Source of the DNA: Cloacimonetes bacterium SCGC AAA252-N17
Lineage (GTDB): Bacteria > Cloacimonadota > Cloacimonadia > JGIOTU-2
Direction of reading: 5' to 3'
DNA: 38,013 nucleotides
Assembly: GCA_000404785.1 (NCBI GenBank)
Contig: ASNI01000024.1
Span: 1-38,013 of the forward strand
A program made the position numbers and the translations under genes. Below are positions 8,657 to 17,554 of this stretch, piece by piece. The notes under the pieces were generated by a model. The model worked only from the letters and a program-made list of their open reading frames with translations. It was not told the origin of the DNA and did no database searches. Within the stretch, counting starts at the first letter, position 1. Each line of letters starts with the position of its first letter.

Positions 8657-10021
8657 ATGCTCTCAAAGCTCAAAAGGATTTTACAAAAAGCAGATGCAGA
8701 CTATGCTGATATCCGCTACGAGATCAAGAAGGAAACCTTCATTACCCTTGATGGGAAGGAACTCTCAAATATCGGCTCAACTACCACAGACGGATATGTG
8801 GTTCGGATACTGAAAAATGGCGGATTCACCTCTGTCTCCTTCACAAAGGAAGAAGACGCTGAAAAAGCATTGAAAACTGCACAGGAAAATGCAGTGCTTC
8901 TCGGAAACAATATCGAAAAACCAATCAAACTTGCAGAAGTGCCTATCATTAAAGATACGTTCATTCCAACTTTGAAGGAGGATCCGAGAAAGATCTCAAT
9001 CGAAGAAAAACTTAATCTGCTCATGCATTACAACAACATTCCTTTGGCTCATAAAAAGATCGTGATGACCAATATGGGCTACTCGGAAACAACACGTGAA
9101 AAGTACTTCATCTCTTCCGAAGGCGCAGAAATCCACGAAGTTCTTATCACAACCGGTATAAGTGGAAGTATTATCAGTAAAGATGGAAATCTGACTCAGA
9201 ATGTACGTGTTGGTGCGGGCGGAAGCGATGGTTTTTATACTGTTAGAGAGCTTGATGATAAATTTGAAAAAAGAACAAAGATAGCTATCGATCTGCTTAG
9301 TGCTGAACCGGTCAAAGCAGGTGTGTATGATTGCATTCTTAATCAAAGTCTTGCCGGAGTATTCGCCCACGAAGCTTTCGGACATTTCTCCGAAGCAGAT
9401 ATTGTGGAATCACTACCTGCAATGAGGAAAAAGATGCAGATCGGCAACAAACTCGGCAATAATGTACTCTCCATCATAGATAATGCAACGATCCCGAATC
9501 AGCTTGGATTCTACAAATATGATGACGAAGGTGTGGCAGTCCGCGAAGTAAAACTTTTAACTAATGGAGTGCTTTCAGGCAGATTGCATTCACGCAGAAC
9601 AGCCCACGAGTTCGGCGAGCCAATTTCAGGGCACTGTGTTGCAGAAGATTACCGCTTCGCTCCAATCATACGCATGGGAACCATCTATATTGAACCACAA
9701 GATAAAACGCTTGAACAACTTATGGAAGAATTGGGTGATGGTCTCTATATTCTTGATGCAAAGGGAGGACAGACCTCTGGTGAGAACTTCACTTTCGGAG
9801 CTCAGTACGGATTTATCGTTAAGAATGGAAAGAAAGAAAAAATGGTGCGTGACATCAATATTTCAGGCAATCTCTATCAAACACTTCAAGATATCACAGC
9901 AGTTGGAAATGATCTGAAACTCTCCAAAACCGGCGGATGCGGCAAAGGGCAGACCAATATCCGCTCTTGCCACGGAGCTCCTCATATTCTTATGAAAAAT
10001 GTAGTGTTAGGAGGTGTATAA
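8657..10021 (+). CDS. tldD: TldD family metalloprotease
   Basis: The 454-aa protein has the length and key motif of TldD: HEAFGHFSEAD, in which His238, Glu239 and His243 match the HExxxH zinc site. The C-terminal GGCGKGQTNIRSCHGAPHI segment is also family-typical. TldD pairs with TldE to form a protease that degrades unfolded or linear peptides through a narrow active site, for example in CcdA turnover and microcin B17 or other RiPP leader removal. AGGAGG lies just before ATG 8657. Its TAA overlaps the ATG of tldE by one base (TAATG), so the two are co-translated. There is no RiPP precursor nearby, so general peptide turnover is the likelier job. Confidence 0.92.
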   Translation: MLSKLKRILQKADADYADIRYEIKKETFITLDGKELSNIGSTTTDGYVVRILKNGGFTSVSFTKEEDAEKALKTAQENAVLLGNNIEKPIKLAEVPIIKDTFIPTLKEDPRKISIEEKLNLLMHYNNIPLAHKKIVMTNMGYSETTREKYFISSEGAEIHEVLITTGISGSIISKDGNLTQNVRVGAGGSDGFYTVRELDDKFEKRTKIAIDLLSAEPVKAGVYDCILNQSLAGVFAHEAFGHFSEADIVESLPAMRKKMQIGNKLGNNVLSIIDNATIPNQLGFYKYDDEGVAVREVKLLTNGVLSGRLHSRRTAHEFGEPISGHCVAEDYRFAPIIRMGTIYIEPQDKTLEQLMEELGDGLYILDAKGGQTSGENFTFGAQYGFIVKNGKKEKMVRDINISGNLYQTLQDITAVGNDLKLSKTGGCGKGQTNIRSCHGAPHILMKNVVLGGV

Positions 10022-11178
10022 TGGAAAAATTATTAAACATGGCTCGAAAAGTCTGCGATCAGGTAGAAATATATTATTGTGAACCAACCTCATCCGAAGT
10101 GATGTTCCAGAAGGGTGAACTCCATGACATCGAAAGCCAGTTCCAATCAGGAATTGCGCTACGCATTATCAAAGATGGAAAACTCGGATTCTCCTACACA
10201 AAGAATCTCATCGATAGAGAAGAATTCCTACAAAATGCTCTGGACTCATTGAAAGGCGGAGTGCAGGCGCCGTATGATTTTCCTCATACTTCGGAGCTAC
10301 CTACTCTGAAAACTTATAATGAGCATATCAATGAAGTAACCTCATCCTCGATGGTTGAAAATTGCACGCGTATCGCTGATATATTTATTAAGAATACAGA
10401 TGCTGAAATAGAAATTGTCGCATATAAAGAAGTTCTTAACCAACGAATTATTAACTCTCAAGGAACCGATTTACATTCAAAGATCGGCTCAACCGGTTAC
10501 TGGCTGAGTCTTGTATATCCCGGTGGCGGTGCTGGTATCTCGCGGGTGTATGAAGAAAAAATACCGTTTCCTGTTTCCCGCAATATTCTTGATAACCTCG
10601 TGAAGATGTATAATGATTCCTCGAAAGTGGTGACAATTCCCGGAGGTAAAATGAAAATATTCTTTATGCCGGGAAGTATGTACACACTGCTCTGGCGACT
10701 TCATAGCGGGACAAGCGCAAAGAGTATTTATGAAGACATCTCGCCAATCAAAAAAGATATTGGGAAGCAAATAATAAGCGAAGCCATCACATTCTATGAT
10801 GATCCTCTCGATGATGAAATACCCGGAGCTCGCAGTTTTGATGATGAAGGAGTTCCTACTAAAAAGATGAACATCATAGAAAAAGGTGTACTCAAGAATT
10901 TCTTTTATGATCTCAACTATGCACAGAAGTTAAGCAAACAATCAACCGGTCACGGGTATAGAGCTTCAATGTGGGGTGGAGATACTATCACCATGAAACC
11001 CACTCCACGCTTGGCGCATCCACGTATCGCACCCGGCGAGAAATCCTTTGGAGAGCTTGTCGCAATGATGGATAAAGGTATCATTCTCGATGGTGTCATG
11101 GGAGCTCATAGCGGAAATATTCCCAATGGTGATTATTCAGTTGGCGTCAGTCCCGGTCTTTATGTGGAAAAAGGCTAG
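10021..11178 (+). CDS. tldE: TldE/PmbA protease partner, cut short by an in-frame amber codon
   Basis: Starting at ATG 10021, with AGGAGG about 8 bases upstream and overlapping the tldD stop, the frame encodes 385 residues of a TldE/PmbA protein and then meets TAG at 11176-11178. Family features include FQKGELHDIESQ, the DDEGVPTKK segment and GAHSGNIPNGDYSVGVSPG near the end. TldE lacks the zinc-site histidines and serves as the non-catalytic partner of TldD. The family normally continues about 50 residues further, and that missing piece is present in the same frame right after the TAG (see 11179-11328). A single G-to-T change (GAG to TAG, in a usual xGEIVG context) would explain it. Whether the product is truncated, read through, or the base is an error cannot be told here. 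Confidence 0.85.
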   Translation: MEKLLNMARKVCDQVEIYYCEPTSSEVMFQKGELHDIESQFQSGIALRIIKDGKLGFSYTKNLIDREEFLQNALDSLKGGVQAPYDFPHTSELPTLKTYNEHINEVTSSSMVENCTRIADIFIKNTDAEIEIVAYKEVLNQRIINSQGTDLHSKIGSTGYWLSLVYPGGGAGISRVYEEKIPFPVSRNILDNLVKMYNDSSKVVTIPGGKMKIFFMPGSMYTLLWRLHSGTSAKSIYEDISPIKKDIGKQIISEAITFYDDPLDDEIPGARSFDDEGVPTKKMNIIEKGVLKNFFYDLNYAQKLSKQSTGHGYRASMWGGDTITMKPTPRLAHPRIAPGEKSFGELVAMMDKGIILDGVMGAHSGNIPNGDYSVGVSPGLYVEKG

Positions 11179-11328
11179 ATCGTAGGTCGTGTAAAAGACG
11201 TTATGGTTGCAGGAAATGTATATGACACACTCAAAAAAGTTGTTGCTATAGAAAACAAACTTCACACCTGTTGGGGTGGAAGAATGCCTGCAATACTCTG
11301 TGATAGTATAAGCGTTTCTTCAAAATAA
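11179..11328 (+). pseudogene. Detached in-frame C-terminus of TldE downstream of the amber codon
   Basis: After the TAG the same frame continues for 49 codons to a TAA at 11326-11328. The translated piece includes IVGRVKDVMVAGNVYDTLKK and ends GGRMPAILCDSISVSSK, which matches the usual end of TldE proteins (IVGPVKD...AGN...L...G.PS.L...V). No start codon with a ribosome site precedes it. Reading through the TAG would give a normal 435-residue protein. The conserved sequence shows no other lesion, so the stop is recent, recoded or an error. Confidence 0.75.
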
Positions 11329-11418
11329 GAATGCAAGGGCTTGCGGTTATGCTGAAATCCCTTTTTCGTACTTTTCGTGCTTTTCGTGGTTAAAAAAAAT
11401 TACAAGTAGGAGATACAA

Positions 11419-12645
11419 ATGGCAAAACAGAAAATTATAAAAGCAGATGTGCTCTTTGACGGAAAGGGCAAGGCAGAGAATAAATACATCGTTGTAGAAG
11501 GTAACAAAATTGTAGATGTCACCGCAAAAAAACTCAAAGCAGATCATACCGGCTGGGTCACCCCTGCTTTCATTGATGCTCATTCCCATATCGGCATGGA
11601 CAGGGAAGGCGAGCCCTGGACAGAGTCCGAAACCAATGACATCATCAATCAGATACTTCCACTCAACAACCCAATCGACAGCATCTATTTTGATGACCGT
11701 GCTTTCAAAGATGCAGTGGATTTCGGGGTGCTCTATAGTTGTGTAGTTCCCGGAAGCGGCAACCTTATCGGCGGGAGAGCTATGATCATCAAGAACTTCG
11801 GCAAAAACCGCGATGATGCATTTATGAAGGAATATGGTTTCAAGATGGCACTGGGATACAATCCACGCTCAACAACTGACTGGAAAGGCGAACGCTCAAA
11901 TACACGAATGGGTGTGTATGCGCTACTTGAGAAAAAGCTTGATGAAGTTCTTATTAAAAAGGAGAAAGCCGAAGTCTCAAAAGATAAAAAGTTCGTTGAG
12001 CTTAAAGCAAAATACAAAAAGAAGAAGATCGGCAAGAAGGATCTTGAGATAGATAAAAGGATAATTGAACGAGAATATGAACTCGGATTTTCTCCGGAAG
12101 ATAAAGCACTTTTAACATTGTTATCTGGAAAATATACCTCAAAAGTACATGTTCACAAAGATGATGATGTGCTGTATCTAATCCATCTGGCAAAAAAATA
12201 TAAACTAAAGTGCACTGCAGATCATACAGGCGATGTCTTTCATAAAGATATCTTCAATACACTTGCAAAGAACGATATCCCCATCGTTTATGGTCCGCTT
12301 GGTTCGGTTGGATACAAGGTCGAGCTAAAGCATGCATATTATCAGAACACATTACTTCTGATGCAGTCAAAAGCATTTTACGGATTGATGACCGACCATC
12401 CGGTGATACACACTATCGCACTGCGGGATAGCTTGAAATTCTTCATGATCCAGGGCATGTCAGAGGAAGATGCGATCTCCCTAATTACCTATAAGAATGC
12501 AAAGATACTTCATATTGATGATATTCTGGGCACTGTCGAACCAGACAAACTCGCCAGTCTTGTTGTATGGGACAAGAACCCTCTGCATCTTGGCGCTTTC
12601 CCGACAATGGTCATGGCAGAAGGAAAGGTTATCAGGAAAAAGTAA
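11419..12645 (+). CDS. Amidohydrolase family protein (imidazolonepropionase-like)
   Basis: The 408-aa protein has the amidohydrolase layout. A small N-terminal beta domain precedes the metal motif FIDAHSHIGM (His55 and His57). Further ligand candidates are in KVHVHKDDD and ADHTGD, and a probable catalytic Asp is in TDHPVIH. The C-terminal sandwich ends VEPDKLASLVVWDKNP, as usual. GSGNLIGGRAMIIK is common in COG1228 members such as imidazolonepropionase-like and dipeptidase-like enzymes. A lysine-rich insert at about 170-215 is unusual. AGGAGA lies 7 bases before the ATG. It sits 90 bp after the tldDE pair on the same strand, which fits a role in peptide or amino-acid breakdown, but the substrate is unknown. 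No signal peptide is seen. Confidence 0.85.
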   Translation: MAKQKIIKADVLFDGKGKAENKYIVVEGNKIVDVTAKKLKADHTGWVTPAFIDAHSHIGMDREGEPWTESETNDIINQILPLNNPIDSIYFDDRAFKDAVDFGVLYSCVVPGSGNLIGGRAMIIKNFGKNRDDAFMKEYGFKMALGYNPRSTTDWKGERSNTRMGVYALLEKKLDEVLIKKEKAEVSKDKKFVELKAKYKKKKIGKKDLEIDKRIIEREYELGFSPEDKALLTLLSGKYTSKVHVHKDDDVLYLIHLAKKYKLKCTADHTGDVFHKDIFNTLAKNDIPIVYGPLGSVGYKVELKHAYYQNTLLLMQSKAFYGLMTDHPVIHTIALRDSLKFFMIQGMSEEDAISLITYKNAKILHIDDILGTVEPDKLASLVVWDKNPLHLGAFPTMVMAEGKVIRKK

Positions 12646-12697
12646 TATGCTATATTTCGAGACAAATGCTTCATCGGAATGAGATTAGAATTACTTT

Positions 12698-12758
12698 TCA
12701 CAAGCTCTTCGACCAGTCTTCTCCCGATAAATCGGGATACGCCAGGGCAAGCTTGTGA
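12698..12758. repeat. Nested inverted repeat
   Basis: The outer arms TCACAAGCT (12698-12706) and AGCTTGTGA (12750-12758) enclose an inner hairpin CCCGAT-AA-ATCGGG (12723-12736). No T-run follows directly, so it looks like a dispersed repeat more than a standard terminator, though it lies 50 bp after the amidohydrolase stop. The segment CTTCGACCAGTCTT inside it resembles CTTCGACTGGTCTT near 37986. Confidence 0.55.
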
Positions 12759-12860
12759 CAAGATAATTGTTTTTTATTATTGGATTGCATCGAGCCCCCT
12801 GATGCTGTAATTTACTTATTATAAGCCGACTGAGCCGGCTACCCCAAATAAAAAAAAGTT

Positions 12861-12913
12861 GTCATTCCCGACCGTGCTCCGCCAGCTGGCGGATTGGGTA
12901 TCGGGAATCCAGT
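12861..12913. repeat. Dispersed TCATTCCCGA-type repeat containing a 16-bp palindrome
   Basis: GTCATTCCCGACC and TATCGGGAATCC form an imperfect outer inverted repeat. Inside it lies the perfect 16-bp palindrome TCCGCCAGCTGGCGGA at 12878-12893. The same 16 bp occurs at 17865-17880. Units of this kind are common intergenic repeats in many bacterial genomes; what moves them is not known from this window. Confidence 0.6.
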
Positions 12914-12956
12914 TTTGATTAATCGAGCTTTGTTAGTATCTCGATTACAATTAAAG

Positions 12957-13046
12957 AAACCGTTCCCAGTTAAATAAAGAAAGATTTAACCCGAATGAAA
13001 TATAGAAAAAAGATTTCACTGGGCAGGCGGGACAGGTGAAACGGTT
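12957..13046. repeat. Nested two-stem inverted repeat
   Basis: AACCGTT (12958-12964) pairs with AACGGTT (13040-13046). Directly inside it, CCCAGT (12965-12970) pairs with ACTGGG (13018-13023). A further hairpin follows at 13089-13107. The block could be an eroded mobile repeat or part of a structured RNA; no known RNA family was recognised. Confidence 0.4.
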
Positions 13047-13254
13047 AGTACCTGAGGTTAGGTCCATGAGACTGCAACAAACCCGGTGAAATATCCTGTG
13101 GATTTCACAGGTTGAAAAGTTGCTGGTTGACAATAATCATATTTATTGATAATAAGAGCTGATTTGAAATAGTGTCGGTTCTCAATTTTCCACTCTCTGA
13201 TGCTGCATGTATCTGAATATTTTGGGGGTACTCATGTGGTTGGAAAAAAAGTGC

Positions 13255-13281
13255 TTGACATTTGTTTTAATAAAATAAAAA
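13255..13281 (+). promoter_or_regulatory. Candidate promoter for the secreted protein gene at 13311
   Basis: A perfect -35 TTGACA (13255-13260) is followed after 15 bp by TAAAAA (13276-13281), a weak -10. The ribosome site AGAGG (13301-13305) and ATG 13311 follow. The short spacer lowers confidence. Confidence 0.45.
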
Positions 13282-13310
13282 AATGAGGAAAATAAAAAAT
13301 AGAGGTACTA

Positions 13311-14294
13311 ATGAAAAAATTAATTATCTTTTTAGTTGTATTTGTATTTGTAGGAAGTCTTTCAGCATTAACAATTGAGGAAGTTCAATATACTACTGTT
13401 CCTGGCGGTGATAATACATATCCATCAACTTATGAAGGAATAGAAGTAACAGTTTCAGGAATTGTTACTGCTATAGAATGGACAGGTTATAAGGATAACT
13501 TTTATATTTCAATGCCGGAAGGTGGTGCTTGGAAAAGTATCCTTATTTATATGGCAGGAGATACAACACTCGTTCCTGGTGATTCAATATCAGTGACAGG
13601 AACTGTAGATGAATATTATGGAATGACTGAAATTTCTGGTTATAGTGGCCCCATTACTATAACCTTATTGAGTTCAGGAAATCCTATACCTGACCCGGAA
13701 GTTATCACAACTGCCGACCTGGCTACCGAAGAAGCCTATGAAGGGGTATTAGTAGAGCTCAACGATGTATTTGTAACACAAGAACCAGATGATCATGGCG
13801 AATGGTATGTAACGGATATTTCTGCTACACCTTGTCAGATTGATGATGGTTTCTTTTATTTAGACGAGGTTGTTCCACCTATTGTAATTACCGTGGGTAT
13901 GGAATGGGCAATAATAAGAGGTTGTGTTGATTATAGCTATGACGAATATGGATTGAATCCAAGAACTCCAGATGACTTAATAGAACCTGGTTCAGTCGAT
14001 GATAATGCTATTAATGCTAATATGGTATTACAAGATAACTTTCCGAATCCATTCTATTCGGAAACAACGATTGCTTTCACTCTAAAAAAACCATCTCATG
14101 TTACTATTGCTGTTTATAATGTAAGTGGTCAAAAAATCAGGACACTTTTAGATAGAAATTGTAATGCAAAAGAATATACTGTTATTTGGGATGGCTCTGA
14201 TGAGAATGGAAGCTCTGTTTCAAGTGGCATTTATTTCTACAAAATGAATATTGGACAATATACTTTTGCGGAGAAAATGATTTTAATGAAGTAG
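13311..14294 (+). CDS. Secreted OB-fold-like protein with C-terminal sorting domain
   Basis: The 327-aa protein starts with a clear signal peptide (hydrophobic core LIIFLVVFVFVGS, likely cut after LSA). The middle, about 20-220, has two copies of a beta-rich pattern (VTVSGIVTAIEW...DNFYISMPEGG and VLVELNDVFVTQ). This resembles OB-fold domains found in secreted nucleases and in DUF5689-type proteins. The last 90 residues hold NFPNPFYSETTIAF, VYNVSGQKIRTL, WDGSDENG and GIYFYKM. These are the hallmarks of a T9SS type A/FlgD-like C-terminal domain, shared with the protein at 35961. It should be exported to the surface or medium; its enzymatic role, if any, is unknown. It has its own promoter and terminator. 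Confidence 0.75.
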   Translation: MKKLIIFLVVFVFVGSLSALTIEEVQYTTVPGGDNTYPSTYEGIEVTVSGIVTAIEWTGYKDNFYISMPEGGAWKSILIYMAGDTTLVPGDSISVTGTVDEYYGMTEISGYSGPITITLLSSGNPIPDPEVITTADLATEEAYEGVLVELNDVFVTQEPDDHGEWYVTDISATPCQIDDGFFYLDEVVPPIVITVGMEWAIIRGCVDYSYDEYGLNPRTPDDLIEPGSVDDNAINANMVLQDNFPNPFYSETTIAFTLKKPSHVTIAVYNVSGQKIRTLLDRNCNAKEYTVIWDGSDENGSSVSSGIYFYKMNIGQYTFAEKMILMK

Positions 14295-14304
14295 TTATAT
14301 AACT

Positions 14305-14444
14305 TAATTAGTGTCTGTCCGTAAAGTCAGTTTTTTCAACCTTCCGAATGGTTGCAAACCTTCGGAATGGTTTTGAGCAGATTAACCATTGCGAAGGTCT
14401 TTGACCATTCGCAAGGATTTTGGTTTACGGACAGACACTGATTA
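14305..14444. mobile_element. MITE-like palindromic element with 21-bp terminal inverted repeats
   Basis: The ends are TAATTAGTGTCTGTCCGTAAA (split here as 14305-14325) and its complement at 14424-14444, matching at 20 of 21 positions. Inside are four related 14-bp units: ACCTTCCGAATGGT, ACCTTCGGAATGGT, and two inverted forms, ACCATTGCGAAGGT and ACCATTCGCAAGGA. The whole 140 bp can fold into a nested hairpin. It encodes nothing, so it fits a non-autonomous element or large REP-like repeat. It sits between a stop codon and that gene's terminator, touching the terminator stem. Confidence 0.75.
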
Positions 14445-14470
14445 GCCCCGAGCTATCTCGGGGCTTTTTT
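14445..14470 (+). terminator. Rho-independent terminator
   Basis: GCCCCGAG (14445-14452), loop CTAT, CTCGGGGC (14457-14464), then six T. The perfect 8-bp GC-rich stem and T-run point to termination on the plus strand, serving the gene ending at 14294. No T-run exists for the minus strand, so it does not serve the TonB receptor gene. Confidence 0.92.
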
Positions 14471-14566
14471 GTTTTAAGGAAGTATTACTTAATTTCTTAA
14501 TCTATGGGGTGGTTATCAAGAACTTTTATAAATTTTTTATTAAAATTTGATAATCACCCATTTTAC

Positions 14567-17554
14567 TTAAAATTTAATTTCAAATGTTAAGAATATATTA
14601 AACAAAGGTGCAGGAGTAACATACATTGTATAATTTCCGGTCAGGTAATCATCAACGAATTCTCCTTCGTCATTAAAATAACCACGATTGTAATCTGCTG
14701 TAACATTGGCAGAGGAATAATTATCTTTTTTGTTCATTATATTGTTTAGATCCAGACGTATAAATGCATCTTTACTTCCAATCTTAAATGCATATTTGAT
14801 GTTGCTGCCAAACTCAATAAAAGCTGGAAGTTTAGATTCCTTTACAGAAAGAGTATCTGCTATGTAATCTTCTCCTCCATCATAGATGTAATTGCTGTAA
14901 TATTCATTTGTGTAGTTAGCATAATAACCATCCCAATATTTACCTGTGAATCCAATTCTTAGTTTTCCATTTAATGGGAGGTCAGGAAGAGTATATCCTA
15001 TAGAAAAGTTCGTCATTTTTTCCGGAGAAAACGGAACAACTTTTCCTTCCATTTCTTCTGCACTGATGCCAAAAATCTCTTCTATATTCATCTTTGTCCA
15101 ACGAAACCTGGTCAATGTTAATGAAGAAGAGAAATCGAAATTAGCATAATTTACTGAAGTGCTTAATTCCAAACCCTGGTGCCGTGCATTACCTGCATTT
15201 AATGTAAGGTTTTCATCCCTTTGGACAGTATATATTGAATCATTTTGCTCATCATAGTAGTAATTAGTTATTGGAATTTCAACATATTCAATCTTATCTT
15301 CATAATCACTAATATAATAATTAGCATTCACATCAAAAATAACACCATCATAACCAACACCAAATTCAACAGTATTGATCTTTTCAGGTTTCAGTTCCCC
15401 GTAAAATGTTTCCACAGAATATTCCTCGTTATTCTCATTTACAAGATATTGAGTATACATTTGGTTACCATCAGGACCCTCATAGCCGCTGTACCATTCC
15501 ATTGTTCTGGGTTCTTTATATGAAATTGAATAATTCGCCATAATGTTGAAATATTCCGAAAGGTTATAATTTATACCAAATTTAGGTGAAAAAAAGTTAT
15601 AGGTTTTTTTGTAATCATCTTCAGAGAATTTAAGCCTGAATGTATCCTGTTGGGTTATTTCATCAAAGAAGTATTCTTTTATATCTTTCGTGGAATAAAA
15701 ATAGTATCCTGTAGGTTTTCCAGTTCCCAAATCATAAATCTCAATTGGATTTTCAGATACTTCTGAGTTATAACTTGCCAGTTGTCCATCAATCATGATA
15801 TTTATGTTTTTAATAGGTTTTATGCTAAAACGGGCAAAACCTGATAGATTTGTAACATAGGATGTCTCATCATATTGTCTTTGAATCTCATTATAAGTTT
15901 CAACACTATCTGGAAACTCAGGATTGAAATGTCTGAAGTTTTCTGTTTTTCTATAATGAGCAGCAACCCATCTTCGCAGTTCTCCACCAACAACCAGTTT
16001 CAACATAGGGTTTATATCATGTTGATAATATGTGTTCAATCCAAATTGAAAATGATCACTTATGCTGTTATTTCTCCAACTGTAATCATATCGGCTTACA
16101 AAGAAATCAGCACCATTACCACTAATTAATTGCTCATTGTATGAAGGTCCAACTACCGGAATAGGACCAAACCATATCGTATCCTGAGGGTTGAATCCTT
16201 CCACCTCCAGTCCATATTCTTTGTAAAGAAATAATGCATGCTTAGAAAAATTATTCCATTCATAACCTTCGGGATTGTCACTATCTAAAAAATCATCACG
16301 AAAATGAATCTCTCCAGTCTCAACATCGAATTTATCCTGGCTGAGATATTTTCCTCCACCATTTCCTTTTGTTACAAAAACATTTGTCATCAGAAGTTGT
16401 TTATCAGAAATTTTCCATTCATCTCTGAGTGAAAGCTGGGGTTTGAAATAGTAATTTTCCTGGTATTCATGATTGTTTCTGTTATACTCACGACCCAGAG
16501 TTTCCATTAAATTTCTGTCTGATTTGAAATAAACCTGGTTATGATATTGAGGGGCTCCAATGAAGCTAATATTGATCTTATGCGGACCAATTATGTTTTG
16601 AGTTTCTAATCCGAAAGAATAACCATTATAGTCTGTGCCAGCAAGGTAGTAATCGCCAGCTTTTCTTTCCAACATTACATTATAATTGAATTTTCCACCA
16701 TAAAGATTACCGGAATTATATCGAAAAAGTGCGTTATAATTTATGGGATTATAATCTGTAATCTCTCCTTTACCATCAGCGACATCACCTTCTGTAGAAT
16801 ATCCACCAAATGATGATCTAAAAGTGAATTCTCTGTCTGGAATAGATCCAATTGTTTCTATATTCAAGGAACCACCGAAAGCTCCGGAACCATAAAGTGA
16901 AGACCCTGAGCCTTTTTGCACCTGAACGGATTTTACATTAGATGAAAGCCCTGTCCAGTTTGACCAATATACATTTTGACTTTCTGGGTCATTTACTGGA
17001 ATACCATTTATGAGAACCTGGATTTTATCAGCTTCAAAACCACGCATTGTTATCTGTGCTTCACCAATTCCAGTAGAGCTAGCAAATAATCCGGGAACAT
17101 CTTCAAGTAACATAGGCATATCCTGGGTTGTGTATTTATCTTCAATCTCAGCTTTACTAATATCTGTAAAAGCGATTGGTGTTTCTCTTTTTACAGCGCG
17201 GGTTGCGGTAACTGTAATACCTGTAATACTAACAGCTTTCACCTTTAATGAAAACGTTACAGTAGTTGTCAAATTGGGTTTTACTTCAACTTTTTTAGAT
17301 AATTTTTCATATCCCATATAACTTACGATTACAGTATGAATACCAACTGGTATATTCTTCATTATAAAACTACCATATTCATTAGTTAACATTCCTGTTT
17401 TTAAGTCCTGCAATAAAACATTAGCTTGGAAAAGGGGGATTCCTGTTTTTTTTGTATACACTTTTCCTGCAATATTTCCTGTTTCAACTGAAAATAATAA
17501 AGGTGGCAAAATAAATAAGAATACTATCAAAGCTAAAAAATATACCTTTTTCAT
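14567..17554 (-). CDS. TonB-dependent outer membrane receptor
   Basis: I choose ATG 17554 because CGGAG lies 5 bases upstream and it gives a clean signal peptide (MKKVYFLALIVFLFILPPLL). The ATG 27 bases earlier has no ribosome site. The 995-aa protein has a carboxypeptidase-regulatory-like domain (GNIAGKVYTKKTGIPL...VSYMGYEKL, about 25-100). A plug follows with VTATRAVKRETPIAF, DVPGLFASS and MRGFEADKIQVLINGIPV, and then a long beta-barrel rich in aromatic and acidic residues ending in LTFEIKF. It should import a siderophore, cofactor or oligomer across the outer membrane using TonB; the ligand is unknown. No SusD partner or TonB/ExbBD genes are present. The gene stands alone. Confidence 0.9.
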   Translation of the reverse strand: MKKVYFLALIVFLFILPPLLFSVETGNIAGKVYTKKTGIPLFQANVLLQDLKTGMLTNEYGSFIMKNIPVGIHTVIVSYMGYEKLSKKVEVKPNLTTTVTFSLKVKAVSITGITVTATRAVKRETPIAFTDISKAEIEDKYTTQDMPMLLEDVPGLFASSTGIGEAQITMRGFEADKIQVLINGIPVNDPESQNVYWSNWTGLSSNVKSVQVQKGSGSSLYGSGAFGGSLNIETIGSIPDREFTFRSSFGGYSTEGDVADGKGEITDYNPINYNALFRYNSGNLYGGKFNYNVMLERKAGDYYLAGTDYNGYSFGLETQNIIGPHKINISFIGAPQYHNQVYFKSDRNLMETLGREYNRNNHEYQENYYFKPQLSLRDEWKISDKQLLMTNVFVTKGNGGGKYLSQDKFDVETGEIHFRDDFLDSDNPEGYEWNNFSKHALFLYKEYGLEVEGFNPQDTIWFGPIPVVGPSYNEQLISGNGADFFVSRYDYSWRNNSISDHFQFGLNTYYQHDINPMLKLVVGGELRRWVAAHYRKTENFRHFNPEFPDSVETYNEIQRQYDETSYVTNLSGFARFSIKPIKNINIMIDGQLASYNSEVSENPIEIYDLGTGKPTGYYFYSTKDIKEYFFDEITQQDTFRLKFSEDDYKKTYNFFSPKFGINYNLSEYFNIMANYSISYKEPRTMEWYSGYEGPDGNQMYTQYLVNENNEEYSVETFYGELKPEKINTVEFGVGYDGVIFDVNANYYISDYEDKIEYVEIPITNYYYDEQNDSIYTVQRDENLTLNAGNARHQGLELSTSVNYANFDFSSSLTLTRFRWTKMNIEEIFGISAEEMEGKVVPFSPEKMTNFSIGYTLPDLPLNGKLRIGFTGKYWDGYYANYTNEYYSNYIYDGGEDYIADTLSVKESKLPAFIEFGSNIKYAFKIGSKDAFIRLDLNNIMNKKDNYSSANVTADYNRGYFNDEGEFVDDYLTGNYTMYVTPAPLFNIFLTFEIKF

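Larger units (their letters stand above)
12646..13254. other. Gene-free, palindrome-rich spacer
   Basis: No gene is supported. The stretch is a patchwork of palindromic remnants, the main ones listed separately: a nested hairpin at 12698-12758, the TCATTCCCGA...TCGGGAAT unit at 12861-12913, and nested stems at 12957-13046. Another hairpin near 13089-13107 pairs GTGAAAT with ATTTCAC. The 60-aa reverse frame at 12951-13133 lies across these inverted repeats and is not credible. The promoter of the next gene begins at 13255. Confidence 0.5.

Noticed and set aside
11176..11178. Genome-wide reassignment of TAG to an amino acid
   Set aside because: Genes ending at 4041, 14294 and 20538 use TAG as a normal stop at the expected family or domain end.
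14311..14438. CRISPR-like array suggested by four similar 14-bp units
   Set aside because: The units alternate in orientation, are not separated by unique spacers of even length, and sit inside terminal inverted repeats, so a MITE-like element explains them better.
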